This document shows, one piece after another, positions 11,743-25,800 of a DNA stretch of 64,000 nucleotides (its first letter is position 1; every line of letters starts with the position of its first letter). The translations under genes were made by a program, and so were the position numbers. This DNA is from Acanthochromis polyacanthus. Taxonomy: Eukaryota > Chordata > Actinopteri > Pomacentridae. Location: NCBI RefSeq assembly GCF_021347895.1, contig NC_067127.1, positions 14,108,984-14,172,983 of the forward strand, read 5' to 3'. Under the pieces are notes generated by a model, which did no database searches, was not told the origin of the DNA, and worked only from the letters and a program-made list of their open reading frames with translations.

Positions 11743-14700
11743 GGCAGAGTCCGAGTCTTCAGTTTGCTGTTCAGGTTTATTGCTACACACAGACGGAGCA
11801 CAACAAATCGAGCAGCTCTCTTCATAACCTGAGAAAAACATGACGTCACACAGTTTCATGCACACGTTCTTTTATTTCTATTGGTGTCAACAGTCCATCC
11901 ACATGACACAATTAATCCTCTATACCCCAAAAGCAAAAAAAAGTCACATTAAGTTAAGCCAAAGTGGCCATCAACCCATTGTTTTGGAGACATCTGCTTA
12001 CCTCTCTAGGGAAGAGTCTCTGTTGTGAAATCTTTGCTCTTGGTTCTCCTTTTTTTCTGTCCTCTGCGATGTCCTTTCAGGCTGTTCAGATGCTACACAG
12101 TAAACTATACTTCTAAATCAGCTTGCATAACATCAGACTAGCTATGCCGATTAAATAGCATTCAGTATTAGTTACAGAAAAAGTCCCTCACAATTGCAAC
12201 TGTCACAAAAGCAAAGGAACAAGCAACAAACTGAAAGCAACCTTGAATGCTACAAAGTGTTTTTCTCACTCTCACCCACCACACCACGACTCGATGTCAC
12301 TGTTTCCCAGAAGCAGGCTCAAGTGTCTCGCTGTGGTGAAGCAAAAATATTTATTTTGTTCATTACCACCGACAACAAAGAGCAAGGAATATTTTGCTTC
12401 TTTTAAAATCAAGTTTTATTATTTTTCTCATTTCGAAGGTAGACCTCTGGAGTTTTTTTTTTAACAGACGTAGCCTTTAAATTGCAAAAGGTTGAGGAAC
12501 TTCAAATTAATCCACATCACCCAGAGAGATCACTAGATGCTAATGAACATGCACACCAGTATTTAAAATCAGCATAAGTTAGAACATGATATAATAGGAT
12601 TTTATGGTATAGTCAGAGTACAGAAGCAAATCTGACACACACATACAAAGTTTTACTGGTATAAAAAAACAGCAAAACTTTTAATAATAATAATTACAGT
12701 TACCAAATCAGCACCCCTGAATAAATAAAGAAGCTCAATGAATGAATGAATGAATGAATAACGAAGCTGAATGATTAAAATGGTGTCTAATTTTCATTGC
12801 TGAATCCACACCAGTCACCACTGGTATCAGTCCACACCTCAGTGCTTGTTATGCAAATGAGCCCTTTTATTATGTTTAATTTGGTAATAATTAGCTGCTT
12901 ATGGAGTATAATTGTGTTTTGATAAGTGAATTCTCAGAAGATTTAAATGTGTGATACCCTTTGGTGTGTTTTGTTTACCTTGTTTGTCAGTTGCTTTGAG
13001 CTCAGCCCGCTTTGTGGCGAACCAAAAAAAAGTTCCTTCAGTACTTGAACAGCAAATACAAAATGCAGAGCAGTGTAGACAACGATTGTGCAGATTCCCC
13101 TGTTACAGTTTAGACTTTGAGTCCACAGTGAAAAATGTAGTTTTTCCATTTAAAGTCTATAATATTTATCACTAAGCCAGTGTTGTGTGTGTTTTTTGGA
13201 CTGATTATAATGAGTGCAATTTGACGCTTCCTAAATCTGATGTAAAATTAGATGCAGAAAATCCTCTTAAAAATAATACTCTGTCAGGAGTAAAAAGTAG
13301 TATTATGATGCCGACAACAGTAATGATACATGTCTTCACTGAACAAATGGTAGAGTGACTCAGCAGCCTTCAAAGGGAGCATGCTTATGACTAGAAAGAG
13401 GAAAAAAATGAAAGAAAGAAGCGAGACAAGCATGCACCAGATTAACCGTAATGGCTGTGTATACAGAACGACTTTTATTTCATCGGCTTGCAATAGTAAC
13501 AAAGCACCTGCAGTCTAATTCCTCCATTTACCTCTTCAGACGGTGGCCTCCCTAAACCATTACTGCAGTGTAAGAAAACATGTCCGTTAACCTCAAGGAA
13601 TTCACTAAGTGGCGTCCGCACTGGTGGGATGTATTTGCAGCAATTTCATGTAGTGGACTGTGTCAAGGGAAACTGCAAAGCTTTTTACACATAAAATGTC
13701 TTGCCCTATAGGGAACAAAAAGGGGGAAAAAAAGCAGAGAAACAAGCGGCCAGAAGGAGGGTGAACTCTCCTCATTCACATGGAATAGAATGGCATTCAG
13801 GTCATACAATAATAAACTTGTAGAGGCTGCAAAGTAAAGTGTAACCTAATATTTATGCTAGTTGTTTGTCAGTGAAATGTCCTCAGTACATCCCACAGTG
13901 TGAAGACAAATATAGCATTTTTAGAATTTAGTTGCATCTGAAGCAGGTGTTTCATTTAAGATTAAACACTAACTATAAAATAAAGTTGTTAAGGGACAAT
14001 CACAAGGGCAAATAAATTTGATATGCTACAGCACATACACTGAATTAACAGAAGTGCACCTTTCAAAAACATTCAGTAGATGAGACTCAGATGAGAAAAT
14101 ACACCAGTGTCAGGTCTTTCCGTTCAATATTAGGCCATTTAAGCCTTGAAATGGAAAAGTCATAAAAGCAAAAGTGTAAATTGCTCTCAGAAGGAGTAGG
14201 TGCCCTCCCTTGTTTTCCGTCTTCGTGCAAAGCTAAGCGTTCAGCTGCTGGCTCCAGCTTCTGAATGCACAGACTTGGCTGTGGTACAGATCTTTTTATT
14301 TCACACTTGAAAAGAGAGCAAACGAGCATCTTTCTCTGTAAGTGTTAAGTGGTGAAGGTTCTTTGATGACAAATTTAATCAAGCATAGCAACCCTGTTGC
14401 ATTTTGTCTTTTCACAAACTAGTCAGGAACAAATATGCAATTTGTTTTCAACCACAGCACATAATTAGGCCTATTATTAAAATTTAGAAAATGCCACAAT
14501 GCAGTGGTGAGTATTGTTCGCACTGTTCCAATAAAGTCTTACAACGTTTTGTTCATTCCACAAACACCCGTGTTCTTCTGTTCATGTCCATGTTTGTGAG
14601 AGGTAAACATATGGATGTGAACACATGAAAATGTATCAATAGTTCCGACTGACGCCTTCATCACAGCCACCTTTTCCACCATGGAAACAAAAGGCCACAG

Positions 14701-17700
14701 ATGACAAAACTGACTAATCAATCAGCAGCTAAAAGTGACATTTTGTTTTTTCCAGTCCCCTCATTGCTCTATTCACTTTTCTCACCTGATCGTTCCTCTT
14801 TCACTTTCACCCCACACGGCAACAGATGCCCTGAAAGTCAAAGAATACTGAGGTTTTGTGACAGATCCGGCAGTACCTCTTCTACCCTTGTTTTCTTTTC
14901 TTCCTTTATTGACACAACATACGAAAATGGCCTTTCTCTGCCAGACACCCCCTCCGCTTTTCTGCCTCGCTCCCACTTGCTTTCACTGAGGCCTAATTAT
15001 ATGGTGGACAAAGGAATCGATACAGAAGAGAGTGAAAGTCCCCAGCAGGCAGCGCGAGGACCCTCTCAACTCCATCCAGTCGACCCTTCTCATACTTACA
15101 CTTGCATGCTAGTAAGTCGTCTTGACTTTTTGCAGACATTAGATCTAGCCTTGCCTATTCCCACAGTGGACTGCATGCTGCATAAACAGAGGAAGTGCGT
15201 TACACTTCACCCCTGGGCATAGCATCTACACATCTCATGGAAAAAAAAGTGGGGGGAAAGCTGTGTTTCCTTCATGTTGTTGGTTTGTTGTTGCAAATGG
15301 TTGAACACAGGACATCTGATGAGCCACATTTATTTTTCATGCCATGTGTATTTACACACCCAGTTGTTTTGGTGGCCGTGTTGTTGCTGAAACACTGTAT
15401 CACATGTCAGTCGGCTCAACACTGTAATGCTGACAAGCTTAACCTCAGTGCTATCGAGCTGCGACTTCACCTTATAGGCTGATCAGCTTGAAAGATGAAT
15501 TCTTCACTCAGTAATCGAACATTTTTCTTCTACTCTGCCATTGTTGGTTATGTATTTTATTCTCGAAATTTAAGTATGTGTCTTAAAAAAACAAAATTAG
15601 AAACAAATTGTGACCTGTGGGATGTTTACTGGTGCAGCAGCACATTTGTTTTTATGAATATATTGGCTGTCTTTTTTCTCTTTGGTCACATAATATCATA
15701 GTGATTTACACTGTGGTCTGTGGTAATATTAGACTGTTGTGTCCAATAGAATCTGATGAAGTATTTGTGGTCAGCATTTGTGGGTCCTTTAGAAAATTTT
15801 TGAAGCTGATATCATTGAGATAAAATTAAAATAATTAAGCATGCATGTTGCACTCTTTCCTCTATCCATCTTGTGCTTAAGTAGGCAACATGAATCTTGT
15901 AATAAAATATCAGAGCCTCTAACAATAACAACTACAGTACAGTGAGGTAATTACAGATGCACTGAACTACTGACCATAAATAGTGTAAAAATGACTTGGT
16001 TTATTGATAATCTTAAGAAAATCTAAATATAAAATACACACTCTATTGCATTTTAATCTATTTTTAAGGTGGTATAGTCCTTAAAAGTAGATGAAAACAT
16101 AAAATAAACAGTGTATTGATGAATGTAAGACGTAGACACTGTGCAGTTTTTTCATTAGGCTGGCATGTGGTTACAGTAAATCATTGGACATTTTGTTCAT
16201 CCACTTGTTTTCCCGTAGTTAAACCCTGCCTCCAAACTGATTAATTCTACAAACAAGGGATCACTGAAAGAAAAGGATGGATGTCCTCAGCCTCTCATGG
16301 ACCCTCTTTCAGTCTTGGTATAGAGTCCTCTGTTTGATTTTTTTTGACCTGACTTTTCAATTTTTGCCTATAAATACATGCAAAAACTGTCGCCACAAAA
16401 TATTTATTCACAAAGAGCTTTTCATGTTTTCACGTTTCAAGTCAATTCTGATTTATAAAAGAAAAAGGATAAGATGAGGAAAGTATCAGTGGTCTCACAA
16501 ATTGCAGTATTTTTCTGCATTTTGCATTTCATACAACAAAGAATTTCTTGTATGCTGTGTAGCTTAGCCTTGTTTTTTCAAGAGCATTTCTAATTAACTT
16601 GGAATGACCTTTAGGGTACGACAGAATTTCAATAACAGTCAATTGAAACACGCACCTTTACAAGCTGAAGTGTAATTTGCTGAATTTGGGTGGCAAAGGC
16701 CTGGCAGCCTTGATTAGTGTAACTTAGAATGAGGACACAACTTTTAATTTATGTATAGCTGATTTTATTTGTGTGTTGATGCAAATAATTGAATCGTACT
16801 TTTTTCTTCGTGTGGAGCTTCGCAACTTAGTCATTTTTCTAAAAACTGGTTATAATGATATATCTGCAATTTCTGACTGCTGTCTCTAAATATATGAATT
16901 GATGGATGTGTATGCAGTACATATTGAAGTACAAATGCTGTACAAATATTGATTGTAAGATTCCGTGTTGAATTGATTTAGTGGTGTTGCGTTGGCTCAC
17001 CAATACATAACAGGTGACATCATATTGTGCCAAAGACTAATTCTACCATTGCAGGATTTGTTTATGTGCTTCAGTTGCAACTTCAGCTTCATATATTTGC
17101 TGTTCCGATATTAAAACAATGTATAATATAATGTTACTGTGTAGCTATTACATAAAATACAGGTGAGGATGACAGAGATGTCAGTAGTTGTGCAAGTATT
17201 TTATAAATAGAAGTACATTTTGGACAAATTCAAATTTGAGCTTGTGATGGTACAGATAAATCAACTGAGGATTCATCAAAGTTATGACAAATGCATCCAG
17301 TCTGTACAAAATTTAGTTGCAACTCACCCAGTAGTTGTCAAAATGTTTCAGTCAAAACCACATTGCCAGCATGGCGACAACTCTTCTGTCATGTGTCTTT
17401 GAAAACAGGAAATTGTGTTTTTTTTTAAATCTTTTTGTGTGTGTTGTCAGATGTTTAAGTTATGGCAAATCATTAACAATACATAAATGAAAATCGGTTT
17501 CTTGATTATTTAAGTTGACGAAGCCTCAAAGATCTTTTGGATTTAATTCAGAGTATCAAGTATGGCAACTGTGGCTCTATGGGTCATGCTAACTTTGCAC
17601 TGTAGATACTCAGGGATACAGTGGTGAGTAGCACAAGCTTCCTTTGACTACTTTTTTATTATTAATTTTTCCCTCAAGTCTGACTCAAAGTAATCAGAAG

Positions 17701-20290
17701 TTTAGTTTGTGGTACACTGGTTTGTTTACATGGCTGATGCTGATTTCTCTCGACTCAACAGCTAAATGCAGTGGCAGAATACTAGAATGGCTATCACGAG
17801 GACAGCTGCAAATCATTTCGCTGTGATGGTTGGCTGTATTTATTAGAATCTGATTGCACAGACAAGGAGTTAAACGAAAGGAGGCAGAAAGACGACTGGA
17901 CCTTCCTAACAGACAACATGAAATTGGTGGTGTTCCTGCATGCATTGCCTTCTTGCTGACTTAGAGGGGAAACCTTTGTTGCAAAGAGTGGGGCAGGTTG
18001 ATACAAGACTTGAGAACAAGTAGAGAGCAATCCCAGCTGTGTAGCTACAACAAATAAATTTGCAGCTCTGCCGTCTCAAAGATGGTGCTTCACTTCTCTA
18101 AAATCTACTAGCTGGCTGAACATCCGCTCTCCATACATTACGTAAAAGCTACTCCAGCAAGCACAGATTAATTTTATGTGCCGGATATCTTGTTTTCTCT
18201 CCAGCATGAACACACACTAAATAAAAAGCTATCTACAGACAGCATTACAAAGCGGTGTGCACAGATGAATATGCCGGCTGATCTAGTGCGGGGTGATTAG
18301 GTCAGTTGTCAAGCTGTCCCGAATGGAGATCCCTAATGCAGTCAGTGAAGTGGGCCTTTCAGTCAGACTCTGAAACAAACGCAGAGGACTCCTGTAAAAA
18401 CGGCATATTTGGAAAGCTGAAGGGAGCATGCTCTAGTTGTGGGAGTTATCCTTTAAAAGCAGATGAAGTGGGTCAGCTTCAGTTTACCAGCACATGCATC
18501 CAAACTTAACACTGTGAAACTCCCATTTAAAGACTGTGACGAATATCTGACCTTTTCTCAGCGCTTCCTGCTCGTGCTACTGGCAGCCTCACAGAGACAT
18601 AAGAACGGCTGGCGAGTGAAGGCTTCTTTGGTTTGGTGGATCTGACAATCCGGATAATTCGGAGGCCTCTTGATCTTGAAAATCTTTGCTACAGCACCAA
18701 CCTATAATTCACAAAACACACAGGAGGCGTGCTCACAAACACACTCTCCACTCTGTCTTGGAATCGTAATTCTAGTGATCAAGCGTCAAGTGCGGCGATG
18801 ATTACAAATAATCTAGTTTTAACAGGTTGCCTCCTTGATCATATCACCCCAATTTATCATTGTCCTCTTTTGTCTATTTTTAGCCAGAGTGATTTAAGTT
18901 CCTCATCTCAGTGAATCATTGCTGATAGTGAACCTCTCCCTTCTCATTTGGCTGCCTCTCAGCCCCATCTTTGTTCTGGCCACGTCTTGAGGGCTGAACA
19001 TGGGTGTACTGACACTACAGGATGAGAAGAGAGCACAAAGCCAGAGCTAATTAAAGTAGGCAAACTTCAGCAGCCTTGTCTCACTCTCATTGACCTTTAT
19101 CAAACACTGGCATTCATGTCGGGCAAATGCTGGCACATTCCGCTGAATGCAGTGTAGGGGAAGAGGTAAACAAACACAGCCTCATTAGATTGCACCAGAG
19201 ACCATCCTAACACCCTTGTAATCTTGCAATGCTTAACACACACACTCACACACATAAACACAGACACACACCCACTAGGGATTTTAAGATGTGGATGGGT
19301 TAGTGGAGGCATCACTGATGCCAATAAATTACAAGTCACATTTCATATCACTTGATACAAACAACTAAAAGTAATCAAACAGTTTGAAGTACTTAATCAA
19401 ATGACATTCATGGCTGACCTGCTTTGTGCTTGCTTCAGCTTTGCTCCATATGTGTTGTTTTTTCTTGCTCTACATCTCTTCACTGTCAGTGCACATTTAT
19501 GTTATATTGACTTATGAAACTGTTGACAGAAAGCTGATTTTAAAAAAAAGTTGTTTCATGATATTCACAACATAAAAGCTGTGACTTTCAATATGAGATT
19601 AGCTTTTTTTGTGCTCATTTTTTCATTTTTAATTCATCATGAGAGCCGCTATTCTTGCAACCAATGTATGAGCCATGGAGAGGACTGTACTCATGATTTT
19701 ATGTGCAATTAGCAAGTGACACTCATTTGTAATAATGTGAAGATGCCACCTTTTGTGACCTGTGTGTACAGTAAGCGCTGCTCGCAAATCACTTTTGTGT
19801 AACAGGCCCCACGATGCAAGGCTGCAGAGCAAAACTGGCAAAGGTTAAAAGGAGGTTTTACCTGTTTTTTGTGCAAAAACAAGGCTGACTGCAGGTAAGC
19901 TGTCACAAGCGGGAAATTGAGGGGGCTGGTAAATACAGTGAGTGGCTGATTAAGATAATGAGGCACAAGTGCATAGGTGACTGAACCACAGTGGAAAGAA
20001 TGTTTTGACCATAAATATTCTTCCATCTAAGGATTTGTTTGTACAGCTCATTGTTCCCCTGCAGCTGCAAAGATTTATGAATGTGTGTGCCCCTCCTGAT
20101 GTTTGCACCATTTGGAAATTTCCAAATACAATCCAACCAACTTACTACCAAGGGTGCATCAAAATTTATCAGCAAAAATATAATTGCTAAAACACATGCA
20201 TTGTCAATACAGTAATGTCCAACTGGACGTGGATGGTCTTAGTTGCTCTGCCTTCCTCTTTATATCCCAGAGGTGTTCTTCTGAATTTAA
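11743..20290. other. intergenic DNA, no gene seen
   Basis: A long stretch without recognisable genes. It contains an (AATG)n microsatellite at 12737-12760. A 173-codon open frame at 14701-15222 has no recognisable domain, signal or family and is treated as chance. Stretches around 12840-12930 and 18080-18870 look complex and repeat-free and could include regulatory DNA, but nothing can be shown. Confidence 0.5.
12737..12760 (+). repeat. AATG tetranucleotide microsatellite
   Basis: About six tandem aatg units. Confidence 0.9.
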
Positions 20291-20340
20291 GAAAGATTAA
20301 TCATAATCTGATTAATCAGATTTTGATTAATCTGATCATA
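20285..20340. promoter_or_regulatory. cluster of palindromic homeodomain-type sites
   Basis: Contains an 18-bp perfect palindrome at 20305-20322. Overlapping it at 20304-20314 is TAATCTGATTA, which fits the paired-class homeodomain dimer site TAAT-N3-ATTA. GATTAAT words recur on both sides. It lies beside a Tc1 transposase relic, so it may be part of that relic. A regulatory role is speculative. Confidence 0.25.
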
Positions 20341-20369
20341 TTTTTCGTTTTTTTTCTTCTGGTAGTGAG

Positions 20370-20990
20370 CTTTGGGCTGGCATGCTGGAATATTCCTCTT
20401 CTGCCATGCTCCTGCAGACCAGAAGTCATCTAGACAAACAGTACTTTGGCATATCCACAGGCATTCATATAAATGACATCTATAAATGTCACCCTACAAC
20501 GTCTACACTCGTGGAGCCCCATATGATCACACTCCCACCTTTCACTGTAGGGTGTATGCAAGCACTGTAGTAGTCCTCACCAGGTTTGTGCCTAGCATGC
20601 TGGACCCCATCTGAGCTGAACAAAATTATCTTGTTCTTTTCTGATCACAGAATGTGCTCCCAATATTCATCAAACTTCCTTTCATGAAGCTCCTTGTCAT
20701 GCAGTTTCACCTTGTAGTTTAGTGTTGAAGCACAAGCACGCATTGTTTTTCTTGGTTGCTATCTATAGTGGTTCTCTACATTGTCTGAGCTGTCACTGAT
20801 AACCTTCGTGCCAGGTCTACAGCATTTCCTGTATGATTTTCAAACTAGCTTGTGAAAGTAGCGTGCTGTTAATAGTGACAATATAACAGGGCAGTTATTG
20901 CATTTCTGATTATTGGTGCTATGACTCCTTCTGTACCCCCTGATTACTGCTGCAACTGTGTTTTGAGTGATTTTCAGTCGTTAACCAATT
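20370..20990 (-). pseudogene. Tc1-like transposase relic
   Basis: On the minus strand, 20620 down to 20492 reads in frame as a segment containing DGVQHARHKPGEDYYSAC and then PTVKGGSVIIWG. This matches the central catalytic region of Tc1/mariner transposases, whose hallmark is a K-GGGS-VMVWG-like block after a DG-x-KPGE block. Stops and frameshifts on both sides show that it is dead. It is a DDE-type cut-and-paste transposase remnant and only the core is readable. The outer limits are approximate. Confidence 0.65.
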
Positions 20991-21147
20991 TCGTTTTCCA
21001 TTTTTATGTAGTCAAACAATTCCTCTTACAGTTGTTTTTCTTTCCATGTACAGACATGATGCAGACATACACTGGAGATAGACGCAGCCCACACGTCCAA
21101 CACTTAGAAAATTACAGGTCAGTTAATGACTGTGTTCATGCTATTAG

Positions 21148-21463
21148 GTGGCTGACAGTGATGCGATGGTTAACACTGTCACCTCAGAGCGAGAAGGTCC
21201 TCGATTCAAGCCTCAGCCTGAGGTCTGTCTGTGTAGAGTTTGCATATTTGTTCTGTTTTCACCAGATGCCCTGACTTCCTCTCATTCCTCCGAAATTGTT
21301 CATATGTGTGAATGTGAATATGCTTGGTTGTCTGTCTCTCTGTCCAGTCCCTGGTCAACATGAACTGGCAACCCATCCACTGTGAAACCTGTCTTTGCAC
21401 TGACTTAGCTGGGATAGGCGACCCTACAGAAGATAAAGCAGTATGTAGAAAATGGATGGATGG
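21148..21463 (+). mobile_element. tRNA-derived SINE, near full length, with target-site duplication
   Basis: Same family as the copy at 3.86 kb. It has a tRNA-like head (gatgcgatggttaacact as A box, ctcgattcaagcc as B box), a body with 'gtgtgaatgtgaat', and a ggatggatggatg tail. It is flanked by a perfect 10-bp direct repeat, atgctattag, at 21138-21147 and 21464-21473. It is more diverged than the 3.86 kb copy in the middle. Confidence 0.85.
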
Positions 21464-21473
21464 ATGCTATTAG

Positions 21474-22291
21474 ACTAACTGCAAATTACAAATGTACTCA
21501 GTTTTGTGATGTTTGTGTCAGTGATGACAGGTGAATTTGCATTTGTTGCATGGAGTTTGTGCTTTCCGGACTGTATTTTCAATACAGTCTTTCTGAAGAC
21601 TTTCTGTTTTTAAATTACGTGATTTGTTTCATCAGCTTTTTTCATAAAGTTTTGAAAGTAAGTTAATTTCATCATAATTTCTCATATCTGAGGTTGTGAT
21701 ATTACAGCTTCACAAATGAATTTAATGCCAGAGTGTCATCTCTGTACTAATTAGTGTACTGTACCTGTGTGATGGTGCACCATGAAAACAAGAGATTCAG
21801 TGTTAATTATCTAGTTATGTTGGGAGGATAACACATGGCTGTAAAACCCAGGAAATTATTCACAGAAAGTATTTCACGCTTAATGCAAAAGTGAGAAGCC
21901 CTACACCTTATTATATTCACAATTTCACCTTCAGCGAAATGGTTTCAATGGAATTGTAATCTATCACAAATGCCTAAAAATAATGAAATAAATAAATAAG
22001 TAAATGATGTCGGGGGAAAAAAGCTGCCCTCTGTGGGTTCAAAAGTTCAAATATTGGTGAACATGTCTAACTGTGGTGTAGTTCATTATAGAGTGATTTA
22101 TCCAGGGCTGATAATGCAACAAATGCAGCATAAGCAGGATTTTTTGCTTGGATGGATTGACTCTTAAACAGAATGTGAGTTTGAGAAATAGAGAAAAAGC
22201 AAAGAAAGCTGACGCACATTTAAAACACTTTGAACACTCACAGCTATACCGACGCAACCATAACACATGCAAATTAGAATAATATACACAG
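21474..22291. other. intergenic DNA, no gene seen
   Basis: AT-rich spacer between the SINE and the MITE. Nothing recognised. Confidence 0.5.
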
Positions 22292-22293
22292 TA

Positions 22294-22513
22294 CCACTGA
22301 AAAGTTTGGACACACCTTCTCATTCAGTGCGTTTTATTCAGTTATTTTGTACATGGTAGATTGATACTGAAGACATCAAAACTATAAAAGAATACATATA
22401 GAATTATGTTGTAAACAAAAAGTGTTAATCTTCAGTATTAACCTACAATGTAGAAAACAATACAAATGACTTAAAAGCATTGAATGAGGAGGTGTGTCCA
22501 AACTTTTGAATGG
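22294..22513. mobile_element. Tc1/mariner-type MITE
   Basis: About 220 bp with terminal inverted repeats of roughly 33 bp, such as ccactgaaaagtttggac at the left and the reverse complement of gtccaaacttttgaatgg at the right. TA dinucleotides flank both ends (22292-22293 and 22514-22515), as for Tc1/mariner insertion. There is no coding capacity. It belongs to a class of short elements common in fish. Confidence 0.85.
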
Positions 22514-22593
22514 TAGTGAATATTCTCTAATTCTGTTTAAAAATAAAACCCAGAGCAGCATAATGTTGAATACTGCATGGACATGTGGCGCTA

Positions 22594-22862
22594 ATGCAAT
22601 TATCCATCCTTTTTCTACACTCTTATTCCTTTGTGTAATCACGGGGGGGCTGAAGCCTCCTGCAGAGTCAAACATGAATAAACATAGTCCTATGGGCAAT
22701 TTAGAATATCCAATTCACCTGACCTGCATGATTGAACTGCGGGAGGATACGGGAGCACCCAGAGGAAAGGTACCTAAACACCAGGAACATGCAAATTCCA
22801 CACAGAAAAGTCCCAGTCAGCCTTGGTTATGTTCAAACCACAGAGCTTTCTTGCTGTGAGGC
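22594..22862 (-). mobile_element. tRNA-derived SINE copy, minus strand, diverged
   Basis: Matches the reverse complement of the other SINE copies: a 'gggcaatttagaat' block near 22695, a 'catgcaaattccacacagaaa' region near 22789, and a head ending at 'ctgtgaggctaacca'. No perfect flanking duplication was found. Ends are approximate. Confidence 0.7.
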
Positions 22863-25800
22863 TAACCACAAACAAAACATGACTTCTAGATGTAATTAAT
22901 GCCGTGAATATATACATGACCTTGAATTTCCTACCATAGATATAGAATTTTTTGAAATAAGCAACCATTAGAGACCTATTAGATTGGTTTTCTATGTTTT
23001 TTTTTTTTTTTAATGAAAACATCACCAGAGACATCCAAATAACTGGGCGTTTTAACATATGGCCGAGATATAAAGCTGTGAGAGAGAAAATCTCAGCCAC
23101 GTTCTTTGCAGTGGGTGTAGGTTCAAGGTTATTTTCAACTTTGGTAAAGACAAACAAAACACATATCAATAAAATGACTCACTCATGGTTTGATTATCCA
23201 GTCAAATTACTTGAGGAAGAGGTCCCGGGAGTGCAGAGTCTGACAGAAGGCAACAGTGTGTGCTGGTTCCTTCTCACAGAGTCCAGGCAGTCGAGGGAAT
23301 GAATTGCAGCATAACCTCTCACCTGCGCTGTTCCCTCAGCACCTTAGCCTAGACATCACTGTGACCTCAGCCAGCCACAAGCGAACACTAGCCATGGGGA
23401 AGAGATAACTCACTCTGTCAAAACTCTCTGTGTCACAGAGTTTGACTCATTCTCTTCAAGCTAATGTTATATGATATTTCCGACAAATGCAAGCATTTTG
23501 ATTTCAAGTTCTCCTGCCTCCTCACTGCTGTATGTTTGCTCTTTAACCTGTGTTCCTTGGCTAAACTCTTTGACAGTTCTTTTAATTCCGCATCATATAC
23601 AATGACCAAAACTTTGACAGTTTGTGACAACCCGAAAAATGCCAGTCAAGTCTTCAGGTCATCTGAAGTAGTAAAACCAGTGGTGTTTAGAAAACGTGAT
23701 CATTGTGATTTCTGCCTCTTCTTAAATGTTCATTCAACCAAAGAATAACATAAAGGGTTCTTAGCGAAATGTTTGTAGACCTGTATAGTACTATTTGGGA
23801 TAATGTTCCCACTTACACTTGTTTCTCAAGTCTAATGCATTTGTTGAATTTAAATTTTAGGATGTTACAAATTTGGCAAATTCCCTTTTAAAATTTCACA
23901 CAAACTCAAGGCCACTGACCTACAAAATTACAGACAATTGGTACAACTGGAAAAAAGTAAACAGAAGAAAAGACACCAAAAATAACACAAAAGCCAAATA
24001 GATTTTTTAAAAAAGGATGAAAAGTGGTCTCAGAGCAGAAATAAAACATTGAATCATGCAGAAGATTACTGGTTTAAGGAGTTGACCATGAACCACAGTG
24101 TTTCCAGTTTGAATGCGCCAGGAAACCTTTGTTTCATGTTGTTCTCTTTCTCTTACTGTTTCCTGTCATCTCTGAACTGTCAACTGTTTCATACAAGAAA
24201 AAAAAACGAGAGTACTGCATTGTGTCTAAAGTTTTTTTATTTGGCCCCTTTCATTTTACTATGGCTGCTATCTTGGTGGGTATCCACAGGAGCCATAGCC
24301 TGAGCTACTTTCTATTACAGCCGTCTGTCAGAACTCTGAATTATCTCCTTCAGATTCCTTTGTACTTTAAACATATTTTCTTCTGCACTGTTGGATTTGA
24401 TTGACTGAGTACTTGACTGCTCAAAACATTGTCCAGTCTTTGCTGTAATGCAAGCTTTGTATTTAAATGTGAAACCTTTCGTAACATCACCAGGTCTAGA
24501 GCCAGACATGTTTACCTTGAGGGCAAAATGCTCCCTGTTCACATTACATGCATACAGTAAGGATCGGAACTGAGGAAGCTTTTCAGTGAGCTTTTAGACA
24601 GAGCCTGTGTGTCTCTTTGTGTCTCACGTCAAGGAAGTCGACCGGAATTCAATAATTCAAGGGGTCTCATTAAGTGTTGGCAAGTTACCTACTGTAACAT
24701 GTCTGGAGCACATCTGCAGTGAGATCCCGTTAGCACAGCAAGTCAGGAGTGCAGCACAATCTGCAGCAGCACCAGCGGTTATTGTTCATGCAGCACCTCA
24801 CTCTGGTGCCCAATGCTTCACAATTCTTATTCAGAGAGAGACCTTCTCACAGCTACTGCGCCTCCCATCCCTTTGCTTTGCCACTGACAAAAAAAAAAAA
24901 AGAGAGGAAATCAATGAAACCTGGGATCAATAAGACTCCTCCATTGCCAAGGCCATCTGCTCCTTTTTTAAAAGATTATGTAAAGCTCAATAGCGAAAAT
25001 AGCTGTAGCCTGACATTAATTCTTTCCATCAATTGTCCAGTGAAGCTCAAGTTTACACTAAAGACCTGCTGCTGTTGTCTGGACGCATTTTTTGTTGTTG
25101 CTTGAGACCACTATCTCTTCAACAGTAATAGATTTGTGCACTTCTCAAAGTGAATTTACCTTTAAAGTCGAAGCAGCCACTTAAGCCCCCTGACATTTTG
25201 TCCAGGCAGCCTCGTGGTCTGTGATAAGACAAGTGAATGCAGAATAACTTATGAATGCGTAGTAGGTCTCAAAGGAGACTCTCAGACAATGCTGATTCAA
25301 AAATCCTACTCTACAAAGCACAGCAAGATCGAAGAGTTGTCTAGCGTTCACCTCTGTTTTCTCTCTTTTGGTTACCAATACATCATAGTACAGTATCTTA
25401 AAAAAAATACACATTATCTGGCTGTTATGGTTCAACCTTCACAGGTCAAAATTCATACCTTTTCTCTAATATTATCTCGTACCACCTTTTATCTCCATTG
25501 TAACCACGCAAAGCATTTGTAACTGCTATCTCAGTAATGCAGTGAAAGATGATGTTGTGTCAAAGCAGACTTTATTTAGAATGAAAGAGAGGAAAGGAGA
25601 AAGATTGCACAGATACTGTTAAAGCATAAATCATATCAGGGACAGCGCACAAGTCATACAACCCCGCATAATAATGCACAGACTGATGAGGTAAATGAAG
25701 AAACAAAGACTGAAATGTTTTCATTGTGTCCATTCATCCATCAGTAAGTACTCTGCTGGCTGCAGTGCTGTGATCCCTTTAATTTATTCAGTGGTGTTCC

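Noticed and set aside
14701..15222. 173-codon plus-strand open frame
   Set aside because: No recognisable domain, low-complexity Ser/Pro/Leu composition, and no neighbouring splice or repeat context. A frame of this length is expected occasionally by chance in 64 kb.
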